A DNA stretch of 64,000 nucleotides from Madurella fahalii (Eukaryota; Ascomycota; Sordariomycetes; Sordariales): NCBI GenBank assembly GCA_029876055.1, contig CM056877.1:3224001-3288000 (forward strand), given 5' to 3'. The notes below the pieces were generated by a model that had not been told where the DNA came from, searched no databases, and was given only the letters and a program-made list of their open reading frames with translations. The position numbers and the translations under genes were made by a program. This document shows positions 21,970 to 33,160 of the stretch, one piece after another (position 1 is the stretch's first letter; every line of letters starts with the position of its first letter).

Positions 21970-23521
21970 ATGACCACGACCGGAGACAGCACTGTTGACT
22001 GCTTCTTTTATGCACAATCCCCCACACCCAGGCCCTCGCCCGCATTATCTGAGCAGAATGCCGAGATCCTGCTCTCCCTTCCCGACCACGTGCTCGCCAC
22101 CGTCGTTGCCGCCTGCTTCGGGCCCCATTTGCGGCGCAGTGGCCGGCGCCGGAAACCCGGACCTGTTCGGTATCGGTGTGTTCGTGAGCTATGCTCTGCA
22201 GTTCGCCCTGGCGCTGCTATACGGGCCGTTCCTGCTGGTGATGTTGGTGTTGGCGCCGGTGGCGAGGCGGTGGCGGAGGCAGAGGAGGAGATCGCGAAAA
22301 CGCGAGGTGGAGTCCAATCCGCAACGGCTACCTACAACAGCTGCGGAGGACCCTGCGAAGGAGAGGCTCCCTCACGCGGCCTCCGTCGCTGTCAATCCAA
22401 TTGTCGACGCCAACGCTACTCTCCCGACGACACCGCTTCTACTCCCACTTCCGACCCGTCCCATTGCTCTCTGGTTCACGATCTCGCATTCCGCCTTTCA
22501 CGTTCCCAGCCTGCGGCCCTGTGGACCTCGCTCCTCTTCACCCTCGCCCTTACCGCCGCCTGCGCTGTCCGCCGGTCCTCGTCGCTTGACCCCGCGGCCT
22601 CGCTCTCTGGCTACGAGGCCGCGTGTATCTAATATGTGATAATGTTCACGAACATATCGCTCTGCCTGCTGCTCATCTCGCACTTAACGCCGCCGCTGCG
22701 GCGGTAGCGGACGTTTAGCACCCTCGCGGTCCTTAACTTCAGCCTTGCGGTGTGGGTACAGGCCACCCCCGCCCGTGCATAGCCCAGCATCTTGCGGGTT
22801 GTGAACGTTTGTCTCGTAGAGGTAGCGGTGAGGCTGCCTCCCGGTCAAGCGGAGAGTAGGCTCTTTCTCGCTTTGCCTCTTAACCAGAGGCCGGTAGTAA
22901 TGGGAAGGATGTCGACCCTACTGGCGGTCGGGTTTGCAGGATGGCTGTAGCTGTGTTGGAAGGGTAGATGGGGCGGTAGTGGAGCGGGAGAAGTTTGTTA
23001 TGAGGATTGCGGCAGCAGTCATGGATACTCCCTCCGCTCGACTCGTACCCGACTTCTCCACGCCAAAGCCCACGGTGCCGGCTAACGGTCCCCGGCCAAG
23101 GCCTCGGCGCCCACCACTCCCCCGCTGCTTCTCCACAACCGGCGCCATTCCCACCTTGCTCACGTGTATCGCCATTCTTACCGTCTGCCTCGTCTCCGTT
23201 GGGCTCGTCACTACCATCGCCCTGACGCTCTGGATTGGCCTCTACATTCGCGCCTTGCTGCGATCGTTCTTTCTCTCGAATACCATATCGGCGTCAATAG
23301 GGGTATCTTATGATATGGAGGACGAGTGGAGTGTGGGCCAGGTCATTGCACCGTTTGCCTGGGTGGGATTATTGCTGGAAGTGGGCTACGCGGTTGTCAG
23401 TATTGCGAAAAGGCACATCAGTCCCCGGAAGAGGGCGAGCCCTCTAACCATAAAGAAGGGGGGGATATTGTGCTGTTGGAGCGGCGGAAGACTCTTTGAG
23501 CGACGTATCCTAATAGATTAA
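21970..23521 (+). pseudogene. multi-pass membrane protein, frameshifted and RIP-touched
   Basis: ATG 21970 opens MTTTGDSTVDCFFYAQ and reaches VVAACFGP; a one-base shift near 22128 continues with AGAGNPDLFGIGVFVSYALQ, then a second shift returns to the first frame for PAASLSGYEAACI, TAA, MFTNISLCLLLISHL and a TAG in place of Trp. The last open part, to 23521, includes LLTCIAILTVCLVSVGLV and EDEWSVGQVIAPFAW. At least four hydrophobic helices are visible. This matches a family of fungal membrane proteins of unknown function that I know only by pattern. Non-functional as read. Confidence 0.5.
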
Positions 23522-23979
23522 TTTCGACCAGATATCCTAGTGAACTGAAACGTAATGTACTTTTTCTTCGAGACACCCTGATCCCCTCACTTGTCCCTGT
23601 CATAGAGTGCTGACACTGTGACCCGGATGCGCTCTGTCTAGGATAACGTCCACGTCCGTAAAGGTGGCACTGTTCATCAGATTTAGGCCCTGGTAGATGT
23701 TCCAGTTCATGGCAAGCATACTAGGGATGAGCATGAAGATGGCAGGGACGAGAACACTCAGACGCTACCTCCGCGGTGGGGGCAGCTTGGACCATGTCTT
23801 ATACAATTGAGACTTCGTCTAGTGATCGCGTCGCGAGTAGGTACCTAGGCCGGGCTTGCGTGTCAGCACCTAGCAAAATGCCGCGGAACGGGTTAGAATT
23901 TACTGAGTGAACAGACGATCAGGGCCGCGGAATGCGGGGATTGGATAGGGGAACGATGACGGGACTGAAGCGGATATTC
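23522..23979. other. intergenic, no gene seen
   Basis: Lies between the convergent membrane-protein and ubiquitin-domain gene remnants. No motif or repeat noted. Confidence 0.5.
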
Positions 23980-25408
23980 TCAGAGTGTTTCAAACGCGGT
24001 GCACATGACCAATTCCGACGAGTGTTTGTGGGTGTGTAGGGTTTTTGGGCTTCCCCTTCTTTCGCGTCCTCTACACAGGGGACGCAATCCGGAGCGGGTT
24101 TGCCCAAAGGAGCCTTGAGGAACGAAGCTAGATCTTGCAAATCTGAACATGCTCAAATCATCATAAAGCCAAAGCTTACAACATTTCCATGAACATTCGG
24201 AAATTATCGCGGCAGGATTAGCCTTCCTCTCGAAGCACAACACTCCCTGGGAGGATACCGCTGTCCGGCGCTTTTGCTGGTTTTCCGCGACAGTCCTGTC
24301 ATCCCGTCCCGCCAATCGGCGCCAAAATCCCTCTTGCCGATTTGGGTTAATCTTGTTCGCGCCAACCTCTGGTTTTCTTTCCCACACAAGGAGTCGCTTA
24401 AACCGTCTCCTAAGTTTCTCTAGAAGGCTGTCGTGAGGGCCTTCCGGAATATTGGGTTCTGCCTTTCTTCTGGGTGGAAATCGTCCGAACTTAACATCGC
24501 TGGGAGATGTTCTTTGGTTCGTAGCAATGGGATTGAAAATGCCTGGTTCCTTGTTGTGCGTGCTGCGGCCGTCATGACAGTTATCCACCCGTGGTGTTGG
24601 CGGCCGCTCCGGGGGCTCGAAGCCTGTGATGTGTTTGAACTGATCAAAGTCGATGACGTGGACTTTCAGGTCCCGAGTGGCTCGGAAGTCCACCGACGCG
24701 GATCTAGATCCTTGACAGTTTCCTGTTTGATCAGGCCACCAGCGGCAATTACCATCTTAGGGTTTATCCCTTCTTCTTGGCAATCGTCGGCCAGTAATCT
24801 GTGGAGAAGATAAGCCCCACCAGGGAGTCTGGACGTCAAATAGACGTATCGTCCTGAGGCACGTTAACTCACGTCCCATTGTATTTCAAGTGTTACAAAT
24901 ACAAACTTACCTTGTGTATCTTAAGGTCGCCTAGAGTTTTGCCTATCACATATTTTCAGTTAATCTTAAAGTATGTAATTGATACGCCGACTTACTATCA
25001 TCCTCCAGCTTCCTTCGCCCAAAAATGAGTTCCTGCTCATGTGGCGGGATACCTTCCTTATCTGCGATGCGAAATCTTCGGTGCCGGACTGTATCGGATA
25101 CTTGCAGACCATGAATCGTGATAGTTTTTCCACGAATCGTCTTCACGAAGATCATAAACCCCGATTCGGCTCCGGGTGCATCTGCAGGTCGAATTTCTCG
25201 AGATGGACGTCTGTCCATGTCGTCCTGTAGAAAGCTTCGTAGTGTGGAGAATTAGCGTTTTATTTTATGGCGGCTTTACTCTAATTCTGAAATGACGTAC
25301 CTGCCTGTGGGAATGACCTGGATCTCAATGCACTGGATAGCATCCCGACCAGTCATTTGAAACTCAATGGAATCCCTTGGCGGTTTAGCGATATTTCGAA
25401 ATGACATA

Positions 25409-25450
25409 ACGTACATTATAAGCGGCCCGTGGGTATAAGTGGGGCGTGGG
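25409..25450 (+). repeat. left terminal inverted repeat of the pogo element
   Basis: The 42-bp sequence from 25409 is matched by the reverse complement of 26873-26894 joined to 32383-32405 (the right repeat cut by Copia; the target duplication overlaps the join). Confidence 0.85.
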
Positions 25451-25784
25451 CTTTCCACCGCGACGCGTCGTCTTTCCACTCAACATCAATTTTCTCTACA
25501 ATTCAATATGCCTTCTCCTTCAAATGAAGCTAGGGTAATCTTAGCCCTTGAAGCTCTTCAAAAAAACAAGAAACTAAGGCTTAAGGCCATAGCCAGGCTC
25601 TATAACATTGCACCTTCAACCCTCCGTGACCGACGCGCCGGCCATCCTTCATAACGCGATACCATACCCAAGTCACAGCAGCTCACAAATTCCGAAGAGG
25701 AGGCTATTGTTCAATATATTATTGAGCTATATGCGTGAGCTTTCCCCCTAAGACTACGTGGTGTGGAAGATATGGCCAACTAAC

Positions 25785-25868
25785 TGTCACAAACTACCAA
25801 CTACACCAAAAGGTGGGGAGCTCCACGATTGTTAGTCGTAGAATGCTAAACCTGCATTTTATCTGACA
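25785..25868. repeat. TRIM-like left terminal direct repeat
   Basis: 84 bp, TG...CA ends, identical to 26076-26159. Confidence 0.9.
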
Positions 25869-26075
25869 CACCTCCTCAGCTCTAAAGACATCCTGAGGGT
25901 TTAGAGCTGGAGACCTTTTGCCTCCTGGAGACCACTAACTCCGTTTACCCGCACCTCGTCTCGAGCTTATGTAAGGTCTTAGCGCTTTTCGCCGGGTGGC
26001 AGATCTGCTCTGCGCGGGAATCGAACCCACGACCTTTTAATCAGCTAGCACCAAAGAGGCACTGAGACTCTTAAT

Positions 26076-26159
26076 TGTCACAAACTACCAACTACACCAA
26101 AAGGTGGGGAGCTCCACGATTGTTAGTCGTAGAATGCTAAACCTGCATTTTATCTGACA
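26076..26159. repeat. TRIM-like right terminal direct repeat
   Basis: 84 bp, identical to 25785-25868; followed by the CTAAC target duplication. Confidence 0.9.
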
Positions 26160-26894
26160 CTAACTACTACATGTATACGACGTACCCCCTGTCAGCAAGC
26201 TCTGGGCCCACAACTTTGTCAAACGCCAGCCAGAGCTCAATATACGTTGGTCACGTCGATACGACTACCAGAGGGCCAAGTACGAGGATCCAAAGGTTAT
26301 TGGCGAGTGGTTTACACTTGTACAGAATACCAAGGCCAAGTACGGCACAACCTTAGATCTTCCAGACGCCACATAACCCCCGAGAAGCCAACACACAGTC
26401 AACGGCTATAAAGACCCGTATTGCCAACTACCAAAACAGCTCCCCAACTTCAATGTTAGCTGCAGTAGACCAACTAACAAAGAGTACAACGGCTGTAATG
26501 CACGAGGTAGCTCTTCTTCATACAGAGGTCTCTTCGCTCTGCAAAGCCAACGAAGCACTAAGCAAGCGCTGGAGAGCCAAAAGAACACGCGTACAGCTTG
26601 GAGGATCACTTACTATATAGGCTGCACACGATCTACTAGCCCAGAAGAATGGAGGTAGGGACGTAGTTGAAGGTACACAGCCGGGTGGTAGTAGTACAGG
26701 GGGGGGATCGTACGAAGGTTCGGTGCTGTGGTGTGTGTGGCAAGCCTGGCCATAATGCTCGTACTTGCTAGGAGGCTATAGAATCCTCGGATTCAGCTGT
26801 TTCTGATGTAATTATAGTTGGCTCCTAGTGTTCTTGTGTTGTAATTGAGGATAGTATTTGTAGGGTAGTGGAAAACCCACGCCCCACTTATACC

Positions 26895-27163
26895 TGTCAA
26901 AGGATCAGGATCACAGGATCTAGTGCAGGAGCTAAACCCATGTACTCTATTGAGCTAAGGAAGACTGGCAGCTAACTGCGCCACTGTACGGACGTCATCC
27001 TGTACGCGTATCTCGTCCATAAAAGGAGCAAACTCTCCAGTATAGATAGACGGGCGGAAGATACGGACAATCAACAATTAACAACAATCAACACAATTAA
27101 GAAAAGACACAAAAATCCTCAACTGTCATTTCCCCAAGATTCAGAGGTGCCGTGTTTCCGACA
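26895..27163 (+). repeat. Copia 5' LTR
   Basis: 269 bp, starts TGTCAAAGGATC, ends TTTCCGACA. Differs from the 3' LTR at seven positions, all transitions, six of them CpA/TpA. Confidence 0.93.
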
Positions 27164-30100
27164 ATTAAGAGTCTTATTCGCTCAACCTCCGATTAGCAAG
27201 CCAACAAAGGAAGCATAATCAAAAGTATCCCTGAATCCGATTCAAGATGACAACCGTCAATAACGATAAGACTATTTTCCTAACCAGCTCTGACGACTGG
27301 GAATCCTGGAACCTGCAGTTCCAAGCCCAGGCCATTGCCGGGAATACGTGGGCCCAGATTCAAGGCCTGACCCCATTTCTCAACGAGCCTACGGCTCCGG
27401 ACCCAGCACGTTATAAACACAAGAGCCCTACTCAGTCAACTACTACGGCTAGAGGCCGTACCGAGTCTGTAGTTGAGGATGACCAGACGGCAACTCCGGC
27501 TTCGGGTTCAACTACGTCAGTAATTGGAATCGGCGACTTTACGGCAGACGGTTTTCGTACCTTCCAACTCGAATGGTCTATTTACTAAGCCGAGCTCAAG
27601 AAGTACGAGTAACAAACCGATAAGATCGAGCAGCTGAAGTAGTAGATTCTAAAGACAGTCAGTCCACATTATCAGCTTACTTCCTGTAACCCGACCGAGA
27701 CAATCTCGGAGTGGTATTCGGCTCTTCAAACCCAAGCCGGTATCAGCAACGAAAAAGCACTCTCAGACGCTCGCGAAGTCTATCGACAAGCCGTCAAACC
27801 CCTTGTACGAGTCCCCAAGGACCTAATCAGATGGTCCGAAAATTGGGAGCAAGCGCTCTCTAACGCCCAAAGGAAGAAAGTTCCCGAGGCTCTATCGACA
27901 AGTACCTGGTTTCAGGATTTCACTGATACGGTAAAGCCGATCATAAGTCACTGGGTTACGGCCTATAAGCTAGTGAAAGGAGCAAAGGCATTGCAGTTAA
28001 CCTTGACCTACCGAGAGGTGGCTAACGACTTTCGGGAGGAGGTAAAGCAGTCAACGAGAGCCTGTAGACCGGGTAGCCACCGGATAGCAAAAGGCGCGTT
28101 TGGCCCTTCCTTCGCTGCCATAAAAGGTGGTAAAGAGGCCCATCAGGAGGACGCTTCTGATAGCGAAGTCGGCCCTGGTAGTGATGGGGGGAACAAAATA
28201 ATGGTCAACGAACGCAATAGGGTGGCTCTGGCAGTAGCAAGCCCAAAAAACGGAATAAAGTTCCGGGCAAGGCCGAGACCCCAGAGGGCAAAAGACCTAA
28301 AATAGGGCCAAGGAAGGCCTTAGGCACAGCCACAACCACATATCCCTGTTATGGCCAGTTCCACCATTTGCAGAGATGCTACTATACCTTTCCGGAATTA
28401 GCACCCGAAGGTTTTACTGAAAGAGACCACGTTCGGATCAGAGTCAACGAGGCCTTGAAGGATCCAACGTTACAAAAAGAAGTCGAGAAGCTGAGGCATC
28501 AGATAGAATCACAGAGTTGACTAGGCCGGAAAATCGGCCACTGCCCTAGCAGTTTTCTGATTACAAAGACAGCCTTCTTAACAGCTGAATATCCTTTGAA
28601 AAATTCAGCTATCCTAGACTCTAGAACTACTATTCATATCTTTAACCAAAGACACAGATTCAATAATTACAAGAAGGCCGAGCCTGGCGACTACGTATGG
28701 GCCGGCGACAGCCTAGTACCTATCCAAGGGTACGGAGATATAGATATCCAGATTCAGGGGCACCAGCCGTCACGACCTCGATAGCAACAGATACGGCAAC
28801 GCCGATCAAGAACTACCTATATCCTACGGCTTCGAGATGTGGCCTACTGCCCTAGGTTTATCTGTAACCTAGTGTCTTTACGGCAACTGCGAAAGCAAGG
28901 GATCTGGTGGGATACAAGTCCTGGCAACAACTGCCTACGGAGGTCCAACAGCTTCGTCCTTAGCTACCTAGTAGATCGATATGACCAATTTGTCCTAGAA
29001 GACCTACCCTGCACCTATTCCAACGCAGCCTTCGTCACGTGCCGCAACAGGTTCAACACCTACACTCAAAGACGGCCCAGCAAAGCGATTGCTGACTTGT
29101 AGCATTTACGGCTTGGCCATCCTGGCCCATAGGCGTTAGAACACCTGGTCCAACACACCCAAGGCATACGAATTAAGGGGCCCACTATAGTCGAATGTGA
29201 GGCGTATAGAGTCTCTAAGGCCAAGCTTCAAATCCGACGACAACCCAGAGTCCACGACGAAGGTCCAGGTATACGCTTTGCCATTGACCTCTTCGATTTC
29301 AAAGAAGGGTATAACAGGTACCAATATCTATTGTTGATAGTCGACAGATAGTCCGGGTTAGCCTGGGACTACTACCTTCAAGACAGGGAGGCCGAATCTA
29401 TCATCTCAGCACTCGATCATTTCTTTAGTACCCTAGAGCAACAATACCAACTACAGCCTAAGGTAGTGGAATACGACAACGAATTCCATCAGCCAGTTAT
29501 TAAGGCCGTCTTTATACGACACTTTATCAAGGTCGAGCCTTCGGTACCCAATACGCTAGCGCAAAATGGAGGCGCCGAACGCTCAGGGGGTATGATCACA
29601 GAAAAGATCAGGGCAATGCGAGCCGGTGCCAAATTTCCAGCAATACTTTAGCCAGAGATTGCCAGAGTTGCAGTCTATCTATATAACCGAACCCCCAAAT
29701 ACGGGTACAACTGGAAGACCCTGTACAATCGATTCTATACCTACCTTGCCTACAGAGATGGTATAGTAGTAGAAGACAGGAAGCTAGACCAAGCTCATCT
29801 CCGAGCTTACAGCTGCAAAGCCTTTGCCTTGACAACAAGCGTTCAAAAAGGGGTATTCAATAAGCCTAAGAATCTTCGGCAATGGAACCCAAAGCTGGAA
29901 CCAAGAGCCTGGATCGGCTACCTTATCGGATACAGCTCTTCAAATATCTACAGGATCTGGAACCCGGTAACCAATAAGGTAATCAGCATAAGGGATGTGA
30001 TATTCAACGAAGGGGAGATCTTCAACGGGGACATCTAAGCCCTAAAAGACGACTACCTGCATCTCCAATTCGACGAGCTGAGCCACCTTCTTGCAACTAT

Positions 30101-32108
30101 ACAACTACCGGAACCAGAGATACCAAGATCCACGGTACTAGAAGAAGAAGTTGTCGAACGGCCGATACTAGATGCCGACGAGGACTACGAAGAAGAAGCG
30201 GCTCAAGAAGCAGCTGAAGAAGCGGCTGAAGAAGAGGCCGAAGAAGAGGTTGAATTTCTATATACGTTCTCAAGATTTAAGCCGTATCCTACACCTCCTT
30301 TATCGCCGCCGGCTGCATTACTTACAGCTTCGATCCAACAAGCTGATCGTCAAGCCGTACTAGATTCAACCTTCAAATCCTGGATAGCTGCCTTTATAGC
30401 AGGACGGTTACAGCAACCAGTTAGCGTACACGAAGGTCAGGTACTTACAAAGGCAATAGTATAACGACTTGCTAGACGGCCTTATAGCCTACAGACCCTC
30501 TACAGCCAAGATCTACCTCCACTACCGAGATAGCACCACCAGCTCAAAGACCACCCATTCAAGGACCAATTTATCCAAGCCGAAAAGGATCACTTGCAAG
30601 TAAATACCGAAATGGATTATTGGACCAAAGTCGACCAGCAAGAGCCGTAGAAGGAAGATAAGTACGTATTAGGTTGTATGTGGGTATATACCTACAAATT
30701 CAACCAAAACGGAACCTTCAAGAAATGCAAAGCAAGGCTAGTTGTTAGGGGTGACCAACAAAGACCATCGGTACAGGAGACCTATGCGGCTACCCTCGCT
30801 GCTAGATCATTTCGTATCGTCATAGCCATTGCAGCCAGATTCGACCTCGAATTAAAACAGTTCAACGCAGTCAACGCCTTTGTCAACGCTACTCTAGAAG
30901 ATGCTATCTATATGCAGATACCTCCCGGCTATAAAAGTCCTAGTAAAGTCCTATAGCTAAAGAAAGCCCTATACGGCCTCTGCGAGTCAGCACTGCTTTA
31001 GCAAAAAGAACTTAAGACGACTCTCTCGACCCTAGGGTTCCAGGCCGTCCTACACGAGCCCTATATCCTAATCAAAGACGGAATCCTGATTTTCTTCTAC
31101 GTCGATGATATTGTCTTGGGTTATAAGAAAGAAAAGGCAGCTGTCGCCTAGATACTAATCAATTTACTGCAACGAAAGTACCAGCTTACAGATAGGGATG
31201 ACTTACGATGGTTCCTGGGCATCGAAGTTATAAGGGACCGATCTAAAAGATTAATCTAGCTGTCGCAAACGGCTTACCTTGATAAGATTGTCAACCTGGC
31301 TACGACGAGCCTAACGGCCAAGATCCCAATAGCTACAGCCGAATTGTTGCTGTACGATGGTAAAGCAGAGTACTCGTCAATTACCAGTTATCAGCGGAAG
31401 ACTAGATCTATCCTATACACCGCTGTGATTACGAGGTCCGACATAGCTTTTGCAGTATCACGGCTAGTCAGATTCAATACCAACCCTGGCCCCGAGCACC
31501 ACAAAGCTGCGGATCAAGTCCTCCACTACCTACACCACATACGTATACTAGCCTTGCAGTTAGGGGGTAGTGACGACTATGTAGTAGCAAGCGACGCCTC
31601 TTTTGCCGATAACAGCCTTGATCGAAAGAGCTCCTAGGCCTACGCCATAAAGTTGTTTGGTAGGCTTGTGGGTTGGAGAGCCAACAAGCAAGAAACCGTT
31701 ACCACATCTACTACAGAGGCCGAATTACTAGCCTTAGTACAAGCCGCCAAAGAGTCTCTCTTTGTAAGCTGACTACTAGCCGAACTGTCGGTCAAACTGG
31801 ATGACCACTACATAAAGATTCAGTATGACAATCAGCAGACTATACGACTTGTCACGGCTGAAGTGGCTACCCTCCAGACCCGACTACGGCACGTGGATAT
31901 TCATAACCACTGGTTACGCCAGGAAGTGGCAAACAAGAAAATCAAGGTGGAATATATGCCCTCAGCCAAGATGATGGCAGACGGGTTAACTAAGGCTCTT
32001 AACTATCCCTTATACCAAAGATTTATCAAGTAGCTAGGACTGATACAGATACCCAGTCTGTAAGAGAGTCCAGATTCAAGCTCCTGATGGGTTGAATCTG
32101 AGGGGGTG

Positions 32109-32377
32109 TGTCAAAGGATCAGGATTACAGGATCTAGTGCAGGAGCTAAACCCATGTACTCTATTGAGCTAAGGAAGACTGGCAGCTAACTGCGCCACTG
32201 TACGGACGTCATCCTGTACACGTATCTCGTCTATAAAAGGAGCAAACTCTCCAGCATAGATAGACGGGCGGAAGACACGGACAATCAACAATCAACAACA
32301 ATCAACACAATCAAGAAAAGACACAAAAATCCTCAACTGTCATTTCCCCAAGATTCAGAGGTGCCGTGTTTCCGACA
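32109..32377 (+). repeat. Copia 3' LTR
   Basis: 269 bp; same ends as the 5' LTR and followed by the ATACC duplication. Confidence 0.93.
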
Positions 32378-32719
32378 ATACCCACGGGCCGCTTATAATG
32401 TACGTTAGTAGAAGACAGTTAAAACTACTCACCCGGTATGAGGGGGGAGAGCCACGAATTGTCGCACAACACCGGGACTGTGAGCGACACCATCAATCCA
32501 CTCTTGACCGGGAGTTATAAAATAATCTTGATCAGGTGCCCCACGTCTCCCAACTCCTTTGGGGGCAGCCACCCCAACATTTATCATCAATTTGAAAGCG
32601 AATGCATTCTTCGAGACAATTCGAATTGCCATTGCTTCCAATGCTGTTTATACTGTTATTTTAGTTCTGAGAGTAACAGGAGAAGGGCTGAGAAGGGACG
32701 TACAACGCATAGCTGAGAC

Positions 32720-33160
32720 GAATTCTTTCGTCTTGCAATCCTCTGCCTTCATGTCATCCAACAGCATTCCGAGAGAAAAGCGAGACGTGTGAGTTGACGT
32801 TTGGGTAACAAGTTGAAGTCGCTCCTTGTGGTGGTCCCGAACTCACACTGTTCGATGGAAAGTGGTTTCGAGCGCATTCGGGATGCCTAACCAAGAATAG
32901 AAGTTGTTGTAAATCGGTAAGTCAGGGCGCGGCAAGTCAGGGCGCTTCGCGGGAATAACTAAAAATTCGTGGGAATGTCTTCTGAGAGGTTGCACCAGAA
33001 GTTGTGGTGCTGCCTCTTGAATCCCATTGTCAGTGATGTGAATTTCCGGCACTGCCGGCCGGCGAGGTGGCATTGGCGTCGAGATAGCAGCACGGAGGTT
33101 CACACCTACAATTGATGGCCCTGGGCGAAGGAGATTTTGAATACAGCGAAGTTGAACAAA
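32720..33160 (-). other. coding-like fragments of an unknown gene (minus strand)
   Basis: A frame running down from about 33160 gives NGFVQLRCIQNLLRPGPSIV, then VPEIHITDNGIQEAAPQLL and FYSWLGIPNALETTFHRTV, ending at a GTGAGT-type donor near 32847. A second stretch (MLLDDMKAEDCKTKEFVSAM) lies at about 32770-32720. They look like adjacent exons, upstream of and collinear with the ubiquitin-domain gene, so they could be its true 5' exons or a separate gene. Family not recognised. Confidence 0.35.

Larger units (their letters stand above)
25785..26159. mobile_element. TRIM-like miniature LTR element with tRNA-like interior
   Basis: Two identical 84-bp direct repeats (25785-25868, 26076-26159) begin TGTCACAAAC and end TCTGACA, flank a 207-bp non-coding interior, and are bordered by the 5-bp duplication CTAAC (25780-25784 and 26160-26164). 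The empty site is visible in the related pogo copy near 63795, which reads through without it. The interior contains, on the minus strand, GGTTCGATTCC (26017-26027), a Pol III B-box/T-arm, in a stretch resembling tRNA-Lys. No coding capacity. This fits a terminal-repeat retrotransposon in miniature; identical repeats mean it is young compared with its RIP-damaged host. Confidence 0.8.
25509..26820 (+). pseudogene. pogo-type transposase, HTH and C-terminal parts only
   Basis: ATG 25509 begins the DNA-binding half (EARVILALEAL; NIAPSTLRDRRAGHPS), with TAA/TGA stops from 25652. The TRIM-like element interrupts it at 25785-26159. Host sequence resumes with the CENP-B-like segment (WAHNFVKRQPEL in the related copy at 63800), reaches FTLVQNTKAKYGTT, and then lacks the whole DDE domain. 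The remaining frame gives HNPREANTQSTAIKTRI, MHEVALLH and the CCHC knuckle. A deletion derivative that would need a transposase in trans. Confidence 0.7.
26895..32377 (+). mobile_element. Copia-type LTR retrotransposon, RIP-inactivated
   Basis: LTRs at 26895-27163 and 32109-32377 (269 bp each, TG...CA), target duplication ATACC at 26890-26894 and 32378-32382, inserted in the right end of the pogo element. Gag-like frame from 27247 (MTTVNNDKTIFLTSSDDWES). Integrase segment near 29460-29600 (VVEYDNEFH; NTLAQNGGAERS). Reverse transcriptase 30650-31200 with FKKCKARLVVRGDQQ and the FFYVDDIVL catalytic motif, then RNase H (ITRSDIAFAVSRL; SDASFADNS; TTTEAELLAL) to about 32060. Integrase precedes RT, which defines Copia. 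A purine tract (CTGAGGGGG) precedes the 3' LTR. Numerous TAG/TAA/TGA stops interrupt the polyprotein, so it is dead. Confidence 0.93.
25409..32405 (+). mobile_element. pogo-type DNA transposon, internally deleted, host of two younger insertions
   Basis: The left end ACGTACATTATAAGCGGCCC (25409) continues through GTGGGTATAAGTGGGGCGTGGG; the right end is its reverse complement, ending at 32405 and split by the Copia insertion at 26895. Both ends are flanked by TA (25407-25408, 32406-32407), the pogo/Tc1 target duplication. Inside, a frame from 25509 encodes the psq/CENP-B-like N-terminus (MPSPSNEARVILALEAL), then after AKYG the sequence jumps to the C-terminal helix region (TPHNPREANTQ, KANEALSKRWRAKRT) and a zinc knuckle CGVCGKPGHNARTC. 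The DDE catalytic core is missing, so it is non-autonomous. Stops in the frame fit RIP. Confidence 0.85.
23980..32632 (-). pseudogene. ubiquitin-like-domain protein gene split by nested transposons in intron 1
   Basis: Exon 1 (32632-32433) starts MAIRIVSKNAFAF and ends VRQFVALPPHTG; its GTGAGT donor is at 32432. The acceptor CCGCCAAG is at 25376, and exon 2 (25375-25301) resumes in phase with DSIEFQMTGRDAIQCIEIQ. Exon 3 starts at 25224. The ubiquitin-like fold is at about 25150-24890: IFVKTIRGKTITI, DKEGIPPHEQELIF, RKLEDD, then across a GTAAGT...GATAG intron SKTLGDLKIHK, aligning to ubiquitin residues 1-63. Downstream IAAGGLIKQETV and VHVIDFDQFKHITG continue the family, open to 23980. Between exons 1 and 2 lies 7.0 kb of transposon with TA duplication; removing it leaves a 58-bp intron. 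One-base shifts near 25155 and 24700, and a stop after the ubiquitin-like part, suggest decay. Function unknown. Confidence 0.75.

Noticed and set aside
26000..26066. Functional tRNA-Lys gene
   Set aside because: The T-arm/B-box is good but the acceptor stem and D-arm do not fold convincingly; it lies between terminal repeats of a mobile element.
25785..26159. CRISPR-like direct repeat
   Set aside because: Only two copies, eukaryotic context, TG...CA ends and a 5-bp target duplication point to a miniature LTR element.
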